Shown here in pieces: positions 57,195-64,000 of a DNA stretch of 64,000 nucleotides. The notes under the pieces were generated by a model that searched no databases, had not been told where the DNA came from, and worked only from the letters and a program-made list of their open reading frames with translations. The DNA is from Pseudomonas azotoformans (GTDB lineage Bacteria; Pseudomonadota; Gammaproteobacteria; Pseudomonadales; Pseudomonadaceae): assembly GCF_001579805.1 (NCBI RefSeq), contig NZ_CP014546.1, forward strand, positions 1,426,001-1,490,000. Direction: 5' to 3'. The position numbers and the translations under genes are program-made. The stretch's first letter is position 1. Each line of letters starts with the position of its first letter.

Positions 57195-57752
57195 ATGCGT
57201 ATCCGTCCTGCTGAGCCAGTTGATGCAACCTCGATAGCCACTATTTATAACCAAGGGATTGCGGAACGAAGTTCCACGTTCGAGACCACTCCGCGTAACC
57301 CTGATGACATGCTAGAGCGACTTGAGGCTCATGATCGTTATCCCGTTCTGGTGATGCTTGATGAGCACGATAAGGTCATCGGATGGGCGAGCCTTAGTGA
57401 CTACCGCAATCGCGCGTGCTATGACGGCATCGCTGACTTTTCGATTTACATGAGCCGTGAGGTGCGAGGCCAGGGGCTGGGTAAGAATCTCCTTCAGGCG
57501 CTGCTTAAAGAGGCAGAAGCTCGTGGATTTTGGAAAGTCCTTTCTCGCGTGTTCACATCTAACCGCGCCAGTCTCGCCCTGTGCGAAGCTTGCGGATTCC
57601 GCCAAGTCGGGGTTTACGAGAAACATGCATGCCTTGACGGTCGTTGGATCGACTGCGCAATTGTCGAGCGACTCATTCCTACGAATCAAATGCCGTGGCT
57701 AACACCAATGGCTGCAACCAAGACTGAATCAAATGGATTAAGCGGCTGTTAG
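57195..57752 (+). CDS. arsN1: arsinothricin N-acetyltransferase ArsN1-type (GNAT)
   Basis: A 185-residue GNAT enzyme. Family features: AIYNQGIAERSSTFETTPRN, the acetyl-CoA loop SREVRGQGLGKNLL, and SNRASLALCEACGFRQVGVY near the C-terminus. ArsN1 acetylates arsinothricin (and often phosphinothricin), protecting the cell from this arsenic antibiotic. Its place beside the ars operon and ars-type MarR supports this substrate. About 15 residues at the C-terminus extend beyond the usual family end. Confidence 0.87.
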   Translation: MRIRPAEPVDATSIATIYNQGIAERSSTFETTPRNPDDMLERLEAHDRYPVLVMLDEHDKVIGWASLSDYRNRACYDGIADFSIYMSREVRGQGLGKNLLQALLKEAEARGFWKVLSRVFTSNRASLALCEACGFRQVGVYEKHACLDGRWIDCAIVERLIPTNQMPWLTPMAATKTESNGLSGC

Positions 57753-58138
57753 GGTTCTCTATCACACTTAAAATCTTGTCAGTCAGGCTACGTACAGCGA
57801 AACAATCAATCACGGCCTAACTGGTCAAGTCGAATGCAAATAGGTGGTCAAGCCTATGTAATTACGCAGCCCACTGGAGTGGATTGCGCTAGCGACGTAA
57901 TTCCCCTGCTCATGCTTGAATCGACGTTGAGATAGATACCGATGTCTGCGGACATTGAATACGCGAAATCGACGTATGCGGCATAAATCCCGTATATGCG
58001 TAAACCGCTGCTATCGGTGCACATCCAATGCCCGATCAATACGCAATAGGCGTCGGTATTAACAATGACATCCAACGCCCAGCAATAAGCCACAGAAATC
58101 ACCGGATCCAGAGCAACTGCGCCACGCCATAAAAATAT
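57753..58138. other. gap with an unexplained minus-strand ORF and imperfect repeats
   Basis: Between arsN1 and the second tniQ. It contains an 82-codon minus-strand frame (57854-58102) rich in Tyr, Ile and Asp (DAYCVLIGHW; YAAYVDFAY; MSADIGIYL) with no family I know. The DNA has diverged internal repeats: a CATCCAA-TGCCC-...-CAATA motif near 58022-58048 recurs as CATCCAA-CGCCC-AGCAATA at 58069-58087. It may be a decayed gene or a structured regulatory region. I do not call a gene. Confidence 0.35.
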
Positions 58139-59812
58139 CTACTGGGGCTTTGAATTGGACGCGATCATCTCCATGTATGCATTGCCACCCATGGGAATAT
58201 CATAACCTGGTGGCCCTTCCCATTGCCGCGAGACGCCGGTATTTCTAAGCATAACCTCAACCTTAATGCCGTCCTTAACCATGCTGTCTAAATTCCACTC
58301 GAAGTGATTTATGAGAGCCTGGCAGGCCACATGAGGTACTGTTGTCAATAATCTCAAGCTGGAGTTGTTTGGCGGTAACTTAAGCCTCGCGATCTCCGAC
58401 ATCGTCCATATAAATCTCCGCAACCTAAAATGCCAAAGAGACTCAAATTGAAGTTCAAGTTGAGCTGACAACAACGGGAAAGACTTACGAGTCGCACGCT
58501 GCCTACTTACTTTTCGCGGCAAAAGTGCAAGCATGTTACTGATATTTACTCGCACCTGTTTTTGGGTGATGCGGTACAAGTTCTCAACGCCCTCTATAAG
58601 AATAGTTGCGTATTTTTCGTCCTCATCGTTCACCGCCGGCTCGGCACTACTCTTCTGCATTACGTTCCCTGTAATTTTACTCAACAACCAGTCCTTATCG
58701 TTTTCGTTGAGCCAACGGGTTACTTGATAAGCACTTACCCAAAGATAGTCCATACCAATGCCTGGCTTCACTTCAAGTAGCATTGAGATTTTTTCTCGAT
58801 AAGCCTTTTTCTTATGTTCTGGCAAAGTTTTCTCTTTAAGACGGACCGTCGGGTTTGCCGAGCTAGCAAGTAGAGACTCTTCTGCCAAGCATTTCTCAAA
58901 CTTTTCTGCACATCCAAAAAGATGGAGAGATATTAAAAGATGCCTTGCCAACGGCATATCAATTTGACCTCTTGTTGTCGATAGCCTAATCCATTGACTT
59001 CGAATTCCAGCTGCGTATGCCAAATCAATTTTTGAAATAATTTTATCGCTGAACTTATCACGAATACTGCTAAATAATTTAGCTGTGCCAATTAGGTTCC
59101 CATGAACAAACCCTTGCTTCTTTGCTTGACGCCGATAACAAGCAGCCAAAACCGTATAATCTATCGATGGCAGATTGCGTTGCAGAATATCATTTACAAA
59201 AACTGCAAACTCGCGCTCTTCATTTGAGGCGAGTGAGCGGTTCGCAGGTTTAACAGCGTTCCACCCGCAAGCACAATCATCGGTCAACCCCGGTAACAAT
59301 CGGTTTTTACGATAAAAAGGATGAGAGCAATTAGGGCAAGATTGAAGAAGTTCTTCACCATGTCGCCAGCACGCTGTAACGCCCGGTACATGATGAGCTC
59401 GGTGCCAATATGCGTAGCCACACTCTATGAGGTCGGCCTGCACACAGGCCAAGCAAATTTTAGCTCTGCTATTCCTCGTACCTTCTCTCCTAGGCACTCG
59501 AGCGACATCAGATAAAACCTTGTCAAACTCCTTAGAGGGTTCTTTTGATAATCCTATAAAAGGTTTGTAGGCTGGGAACGTAGTGTTAATCTCAAGCAAC
59601 TCAGCCAAGTTGCTTTCTTTAACTCCCGGCAATCGAGAAGCAAGGTTTTCTAATTGCTTCGGTATGATAGATAGCTGAAATGGCGCAACGCCAAAAAGAT
59701 CACGAAAGGTTTCTGCCTCGGTTTTGTTTCCGGACAAAAAATGGTATCTCGTAATACGAGATAATAGTGTCTCGTCTGGCATAGACATTGGGAAAAACAG
59801 AATACTGGACAT
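58139..59812 (-). CDS. tniQ: second TniQ/TnsD-family targeting protein
   Basis: A 557-residue protein with the TniQ start (LFFPMSMPDETLLSRITRYH) and complete zinc motifs: C120-x2-C123, H140, C148-x2-H151 in ICLACVQADL...TACWRH, then a second set C159-x2-C162 and C180-x-C182. The long C-terminal part probably binds target DNA, as in TnsD. The gene is AT-richer than tnsC. It lies 318 bp from the other tniQ and has its own promoter region. Two full-length TniQ proteins suggest two target-site pathways. Confidence 0.88.
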   Translation of the reverse strand: MSSILFFPMSMPDETLLSRITRYHFLSGNKTEAETFRDLFGVAPFQLSIIPKQLENLASRLPGVKESNLAELLEINTTFPAYKPFIGLSKEPSKEFDKVLSDVARVPRREGTRNSRAKICLACVQADLIECGYAYWHRAHHVPGVTACWRHGEELLQSCPNCSHPFYRKNRLLPGLTDDCACGWNAVKPANRSLASNEEREFAVFVNDILQRNLPSIDYTVLAACYRRQAKKQGFVHGNLIGTAKLFSSIRDKFSDKIISKIDLAYAAGIRSQWIRLSTTRGQIDMPLARHLLISLHLFGCAEKFEKCLAEESLLASSANPTVRLKEKTLPEHKKKAYREKISMLLEVKPGIGMDYLWVSAYQVTRWLNENDKDWLLSKITGNVMQKSSAEPAVNDEDEKYATILIEGVENLYRITQKQVRVNISNMLALLPRKVSRQRATRKSFPLLSAQLELQFESLWHFRLRRFIWTMSEIARLKLPPNNSSLRLLTTVPHVACQALINHFEWNLDSMVKDGIKVEVMLRNTGVSRQWEGPPGYDIPMGGNAYMEMIASNSKPQ

Positions 59813-60130
59813 GAGTAGCCGACTTTCTAACGTGGGTTCTGGTAGGACGCGAGTCCTGTGGATGGTGTTCTTTTATCACATATCACCGTGTACCCGGGTA
59901 AGGATTTTTAAAAATGAACGCCATACAGTAGCGAACAGCCAGCAATTATTTTATTAGAAAACAGCAGTTTTTACGCCAGAGTCAAAATACAATACACCAC
60001 ACATATAAATACTTTCACTGCACGCCTCGTCAAAATTCACACATCGAATCCACGCACAGCTCATATATATAGAGGCTTGTGCCGACGGCGTTACAGAGCA
60101 ATATTCATACGCGGATCAGGGTGCATTCAC
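59813..60130. other. AT-rich gap between the two tniQ genes
   Basis: A 318-bp AT-rich stretch that should hold the promoter of the second tniQ. No CRISPR-like repeats, RNA gene or protein gene is seen. Confidence 0.55.
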
Positions 60131-61810
60131 TCATATTTGGAGTTTTCTGAGACACGCTGTTCGATACAGCGCTGATTGAGTGATTGGCTTGCCGTCAAGT
60201 TTTAGCTTCCGCTCGGCCCAGCTCAGGCGCCGCCGATGAAATGCATCAAGGGTTTCGCATTCGGCTGCCAGTGCAGCCGCACAGTGCGGCAGCTTGTTGA
60301 GCTGCTTTTCAAACCTAGATAACACATGAAGCTCTCTGCCTATTTTTGTCCGTGAGATGCGGACAGGTTTACCTGGAAGCGCTCGTAACATTTCAGCGCA
60401 TTGAACCACTTCGTTGGCAAGGTCGAGGTCTTTGAATCTTTCTGCCTGCTGTCCGCGCGGTCTGTGGGCTTTACCTGGCTCTTGTGTCAGCTCGGACAGC
60501 CATTGCCGATCGTTTCGATGAAGCCACACATAATCTCGACACTCATGAGCTAGGCGAGCTCTGTATTCCCCGTCAAATCGGTTCCTCCTATCAACCAGAA
60601 GTTTCGAAAGCCTCGCCTCTTTCCATAGGTCAGGTCCATTCGAAATCGCGCGTATCATTCGATAGACGCATGTAACCGAGCTCCTTGTTTCTGACGCTAT
60701 GGTTTTAGCGTTAGCCCCCGAGAGCGCCAGCGTCCAGATCGTTTCAGATGCCTCACTCATATACTCATTGGTGCTTGAGCGATTGGTTGGAGATCTGTTG
60801 GCAGCTCGTCCACAGGGAGTTTCGGTATTGGCAGTTCGACTAAGCGACTCGGTAATAGGACCGTTTGGCCGCAGTATCCTTTCCATGTCGACCTTGAGCG
60901 CACAGGCCAGCAGGATGAATTTCAGTGGATGATGGGTGCCCCTCGGCTTACGTAAAAGCTTCACAATCCAGGCCGCCGGTATATCCGCAGACGACTTGCT
61001 CAGTATCGAGTACTCCCCTGAGGAGGGGAGCCCCTCAAAGAATGCAGACATGTGTCGCGCCAAAATGCCTAAGTGCAGCCGACCAGTATCGGAAGCCATT
61101 TTCAAGGCAATAGCGCTATCCAGAAACACCGAGCGAATCGCATCAGGACATAATGGCGGAACATCGGTCTCAAGCACCTGCATCGAACGCTGCGCTATTT
61201 CGTGCAGAGCACTTTGTAGATTTTGAGGGATCTCTAGCGAAATGGAGTGAGACTGAACGTCCTCATCGTCCGGTAAATGCATTCTTCGAGAGTTTCTGCT
61301 CAACCAGCGGTAATCAAGGAGCCTCAACGGAGTTCCATGGTGGGGACAGATCAAAACGCCTGGAAGCTGATGCACACGGTGCCAGTACGCTGCTCCCACA
61401 CAGGCCATGTCCTGTTCGACACAGTCGAAGCAAAATCGCACTCTCGAAGCAAACTGGAGTCGGCTCGCGATTAACCCCAACCTTAGCATCAACCCCTTGC
61501 CGTTTCCCGCCATCAAGATATTGGCGTCGCCCACCTGTTGCGGGGTCAAAAAAGGTTCGTAGTAGGGCAGTTGCGTATGGCGCTTTATAACAGCGGCTAG
61601 CGATAAGCCTGTATCACACGGCAGCGCCTCGACAAGCTCAGCTAGTCGACATGGAAAAGCAACGTTCTGCGAAAAGCATTTCGCGGACTGCGCTCCATCG
61701 AAAACTGCTGCGCAACTACGTACGCCACAGAGCCGGGCGTATCTTGAGAGAACGCTGTGAAGCGTCTCATCGTGGAAAACGGCCGGAAAGAAATGGAATT
61801 TGAGCCCCAT
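60131..61810 (-). CDS. tnsD: TnsD/TniQ-family target-selection protein
   Basis: A 559-residue protein with the TniQ N-terminus (HFFPAVFHDETLHSVLSRYA) and one zinc site C127-x2-C130, H147, C155-x2-H158 (RFCFDCVEQ; VLICPHHG). The second Cys set seen in the other TniQ is missing. A predicted HTH-like segment (SGANAKTIASETRSSVTCVY) lies in the C-terminal half. In Tn7 TnsD binds a fixed chromosomal site and recruits TnsC. It starts 15 bp after tnsC ends, as in the Tn7 operon. Confidence 0.88.
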   Translation of the reverse strand: MGLKFHFFPAVFHDETLHSVLSRYARLCGVRSCAAVFDGAQSAKCFSQNVAFPCRLAELVEALPCDTGLSLAAVIKRHTQLPYYEPFLTPQQVGDANILMAGNGKGLMLRLGLIASRLQFASRVRFCFDCVEQDMACVGAAYWHRVHQLPGVLICPHHGTPLRLLDYRWLSRNSRRMHLPDDEDVQSHSISLEIPQNLQSALHEIAQRSMQVLETDVPPLCPDAIRSVFLDSAIALKMASDTGRLHLGILARHMSAFFEGLPSSGEYSILSKSSADIPAAWIVKLLRKPRGTHHPLKFILLACALKVDMERILRPNGPITESLSRTANTETPCGRAANRSPTNRSSTNEYMSEASETIWTLALSGANAKTIASETRSSVTCVYRMIRAISNGPDLWKEARLSKLLVDRRNRFDGEYRARLAHECRDYVWLHRNDRQWLSELTQEPGKAHRPRGQQAERFKDLDLANEVVQCAEMLRALPGKPVRISRTKIGRELHVLSRFEKQLNKLPHCAAALAAECETLDAFHRRRLSWAERKLKLDGKPITQSALYRTACLRKLQI

Positions 61811-61825
61811 TTCGTCACCCTTAAT

Positions 61826-63295
61826 TCACCCCTTCCGATACAACGGAGAAAACTCAAAGAGATCACTGCTTATCCAACCGGCGCTCTTCAACGCCTCAAT
61901 GGAGTCTTCACTTTCACTTAGCGCCTGTGCCTCTGAGGTCTCAACCGCCACCGCCGCAGGTGACTGCGATTTGACTTGGTTAACGGCCGCCACATTAGGT
62001 TTGGTAGCATTATTGTCGCTGCGACTGATGACACTGCGCAGCAATGCCAGTCGCTCCGGCCGAGCCACACCATCGAACGCCATCATGTCGCTTAGTTGGT
62101 CTTCAATCGGAAGCAAATCATCGAACTGCCGCATCCGTTTCGGATCTCGGCTTCGCAGAGCGGACAAAGCTGGCTTCAATATCTGCATCTTGGTGTTGCT
62201 CACCAACGCAATTGTCTCGGCGGTAACGCATTCCGAACCACTCTGGATCGCGTACCTTTGACTGAGCACCAAAAGCTTCACCAAAAAGTCGGTGACCCCT
62301 TGTGTATGCTCATACAGCGCATCAAACACATCCTCTGTCAGTTCGACCGGCTGCTGGTACCACTGATAGCTCCAGAGGTTTTCAACAAGCATGCGCCACT
62401 CGTCATCGTCCTTCTCAAAACGTTTAAATTCGAGTACCCCGACGCCGCAGCAACGCCTTGCGTTGCGCATGACGTCCGAAAATAGGCTGATCATCGAATT
62501 TGTCCCGATGAACACCACGGGAATGCCGATGTTGTTCACTAGATGGAGGAAGAAATTGAGCATGTTGTCCTTGCCCCCAGTTTTTGCAAGGTGCAGGTTC
62601 TGAAGTTCGTCGATCAGCAAAGCTCCGATGAAAAATGTACTCGCAACCTGTTCCATTTGTTGCAACGAGTCATTGATGTTCCGAGCCCTATACCGCTTGT
62701 AGTAATCCTCATCACCTAAAGCTCGCCCGACCGCATAGAAAAATTGCTGACAGAAGCCTGCCAGCGAACCATCTCGGGGGCAGTCAAGCTTGAGCCAGGT
62801 GATCTGGGTATGAACGAACTGCTTTCCTTCATAACGCTCGTGGCGAATCGTTTGAGGGTAGAGACTCAAAATGGCTTCGAGTGCGGTGGACTTTCCAATG
62901 CCACTAAGGCCAACCAGACTGAACGTTTCGGCAGTGGACTTGAATCCATCGTGGTAGCGCTGTGCGCCCGAAAGTGAGTGAAGATGTCTGACAGTGTCTG
63001 GAGAGGTCGGGTTGCGTCCGACGTACCCACGTCGTACCAGCAATGAAAATACGGACTCCAGATCCATGTGGACCAACAAAGGCTGGACCACCGTTCTCAA
63101 GCGGTCGATGCAGTGAACCCGAGTCGATCGGTCGAGGGTCAGCTCTTCTGGATCAACAGGACGGGGGAAGTTCGAGATTAGTTGCATTGCCACCTCTTCT
63201 GAGAAGATCGGTGGCAGCGCTTCGATGAGTGGATTTCCCGCGTAGTCCGCTATCGCCTGCTTCGTGTAGCTTGCGAAAACTTGGGCGCCTTTCAT
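61826..63295 (-). CDS. tnsC: TnsC, AAA+ ATPase transposition regulator
   Basis: A 489-residue ATPase. Walker A GLSGIGKST lies at 129-137, Walker B ALLIDELQNL with D229-E230, and a sensor-1 Asn occurs in VVFIGTNSM. TnsC links target-bound TniQ/TnsD to the TnsAB transposase and gives target immunity. Its ATG overlaps the tnsB stop by 4 bases. It is shorter than Tn7 TnsC (555) but longer than Tn5053 TniB, which agrees with a Tn7-like rather than Tn5053-like element. Confidence 0.9.
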   Translation of the reverse strand: MKGAQVFASYTKQAIADYAGNPLIEALPPIFSEEVAMQLISNFPRPVDPEELTLDRSTRVHCIDRLRTVVQPLLVHMDLESVFSLLVRRGYVGRNPTSPDTVRHLHSLSGAQRYHDGFKSTAETFSLVGLSGIGKSTALEAILSLYPQTIRHERYEGKQFVHTQITWLKLDCPRDGSLAGFCQQFFYAVGRALGDEDYYKRYRARNINDSLQQMEQVASTFFIGALLIDELQNLHLAKTGGKDNMLNFFLHLVNNIGIPVVFIGTNSMISLFSDVMRNARRCCGVGVLEFKRFEKDDDEWRMLVENLWSYQWYQQPVELTEDVFDALYEHTQGVTDFLVKLLVLSQRYAIQSGSECVTAETIALVSNTKMQILKPALSALRSRDPKRMRQFDDLLPIEDQLSDMMAFDGVARPERLALLRSVISRSDNNATKPNVAAVNQVKSQSPAAVAVETSEAQALSESEDSIEALKSAGWISSDLFEFSPLYRKG

Positions 63296-64000
63296 GAGTT
63301 TTGTCCTGGGCGGAGGCGTTTGAGCATATCGATAACCTGAGCGCTGCGAGGGCCGGCAAAGTTTTCTGAGCGATCTTGGGAGATCTCTGTCTTGAGCACA
63401 GGCGATTCAATCCTCACACCCTCTGGCACATGGGCGGTCTCACGCTCCTTGAGGCGCTCAACGGCGCGATTCTCACGAATATTTCCAATCATCTCAGCTT
63501 TGGTCGCAGGCGCTGGCTCATCATTTCGCTCAGCGATCGCACCGCTGACGACTTTATTAACTTCCTCCAGCAACGAAATCCGACTCTCCAGCTCAGCACG
63601 TTTATGAGTCGGTGGAGTCTGGCGGTAAGCTTCGAGCAGATCGAAAATCTCATCGGATCGATAACCAGCATACTTGCTATCAGACTTACGCAAATCGCAA
63701 CGGATGAACTGTTTGTTGTCTCCCCGAATCCAAATATGTGCTGAGGAATTTGGGTCATACCAACACTCTATCGACCAAACCCCGCGGCTACGGGCCTTCG
63801 CAAACCAGTTGTTCTCGATCGCTACATCACAGACATAGTGCATCCCTCGGAATAGCACACCACCCTTTTGCACCGTCGCTTGCTCACGCGGAAGCAAATG
63901 GAGATAGACCATCTCGTCGGGATGATTGTTTGGTTCGACATGACCATTTTCTAATGCCCAAGTCCAGATACCTGACGGCGTCGGATCGACACCGTCGTTC
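63292..64000 (-). CDS. tnsB: TnsB transposase, C-terminal part (cut by the window edge)
   Basis: The frame is open to the edge. Visible are about 236 residues: NDGVDPTPSGIWTWALENGH, then the Mu-transposase-type beta-barrel domain (LHLLPREQATVQKGGVLFRG; WSIECWYDPNSSAHIWIRGD) and a charged C-terminal tail that in Tn7 contacts TnsC. The catalytic DDE core and DNA-binding domains lie beyond 64,000. TnsB cuts and joins the transposon ends and should bind the repeats at 18775-18916. Confidence 0.85.
   Translation of the reverse strand, partial: NDGVDPTPSGIWTWALENGHVEPNNHPDEMVYLHLLPREQATVQKGGVLFRGMHYVCDVAIENNWFAKARSRGVWSIECWYDPNSSAHIWIRGDNKQFIRCDLRKSDSKYAGYRSDEIFDLLEAYRQTPPTHKRAELESRISLLEEVNKVVSGAIAERNDEPAPATKAEMIGNIRENRAVERLKERETAHVPEGVRIESPVLKTEISQDRSENFAGPRSAQVIDMLKRLRPGQNS

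Larger units (their letters stand above)
18767..64000. mobile_element. Tn7-like transposon (left end to window edge; right end outside)
   Basis: Defined by TnsB-type repeats at the left (18775-18916) and by a tnsB(partial)-tnsC-tnsD-tniQ block at the right, transcribed inward as in Tn7. Visible length is about 45 kb. The cargo is a CBASS operon, copper, cobalt/nickel and arsenic resistance, an NdpA/membrane pair, and several orphan genes. Base composition inside is clearly lower in GC than the flank at 1-18 kb. The exact left terminus is unresolved: the TG at 18767 is the best candidate, but a canonical TGT is not present. Tn7 places its tns side next to the target gene, so the attachment gene should lie beyond 64,000. 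Confidence 0.8.

Noticed and set aside
58139..61810. CRISPR-associated transposon (Cas6/Cas7/Cas8 or Cas12k near tniQ)
   Set aside because: No CRISPR repeats and no cas-like genes are present next to either tniQ within the window.

Overview
The window looks like the chromosome of a fluorescens-group Pseudomonas. The evidence is a GC-rich backbone with typical pseudomonad genes (an Lrp/LysE pair, an alpha-2-macroglobulin/PBP1C pair, a LemA/GIDE pair), a piece of a fluorescens-type REP repeat, and PtrA-like copper proteins with CopRS. From about 18.77 kb the backbone is interrupted by a large Tn7-like transposon. It runs off the right edge at 64,000, so the right end, tnsA, most of tnsB and the target gene are not visible.

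Backbone, 1-18.7 kb. A six-gene phospholipid operon resembles E. coli ynbABCD (CDP-alcohol phosphatidyltransferase, hydrolase-methyltransferase fusion, PAP2-phosphatase fusion, small membrane protein, PlsC-like acyltransferase, CdsA-like cytidylyltransferase). Next is a mobile mystery protein A/B (HTH regulator/Fic) pair behind four evenly spaced palindromes. Then come a divergent Lrp regulator and LysE exporter, a very large thioester alpha-2-macroglobulin, pbpC, a GIDE-domain protein with LemA, and a small unknown gene. The ynbC-like gene, the macroglobulin and (inside the transposon) a DUF411 gene each carry one extra base in a GGCC context. These may be sequence errors rather than true pseudogenes.

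Transposon, about 18.77 kb to beyond 64 kb. Three 20-bp repeats at 18,775-18,916 resemble TnsB-binding sites of a Tn7 left end. The far side carries, all on the minus strand as in Tn7, the end of tnsB, tnsC, a tnsD/tniQ and a second full-length tniQ. The cargo in order is: a small unknown gene and a GNAT remnant; an orphan AbrB-ParS fusion; a DEDDh exonuclease; a complete type II CBASS operon (HNH-SAVED Cap5, CD-NTase, Cap2, Cap3); a large copper-resistance region; DmeRF-like Co/Ni efflux; an OprD-family porin; a two-gene NdpA/membrane-protein module behind a near-perfect LexA box; and an arsenic operon with a MarR/ArsN1 pair.

How the parts work together. CopRS probably controls much of the copper region through boxes of the form CTGACA-N4-TGTAAT. 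I see these before copC, copR/ptrA-like, the cupredoxin operon, a second PtrA-like gene, copABG and the porin. CusCBA exports copper across the envelope, the P-type ATPase and CopZ handle the cytoplasm, and CopA/CopB/CopC/CopD and cupredoxin handle the periplasm and membranes. The ars operon reduces arsenate (three ArsC proteins of two families), exports arsenite (ArsB) and handles organoarsenicals (ArsH, ArsN1). It ends in a truncated arsO.

Most interesting points: the dual-TniQ Tn7-like element loaded with defence and metal cargo; the possibly SOS-controlled NdpA/membrane module, which I cannot match to a catalogued system; an orphan full-length flgB inside the copper cluster; and the helically phased operator array of the Fic module.
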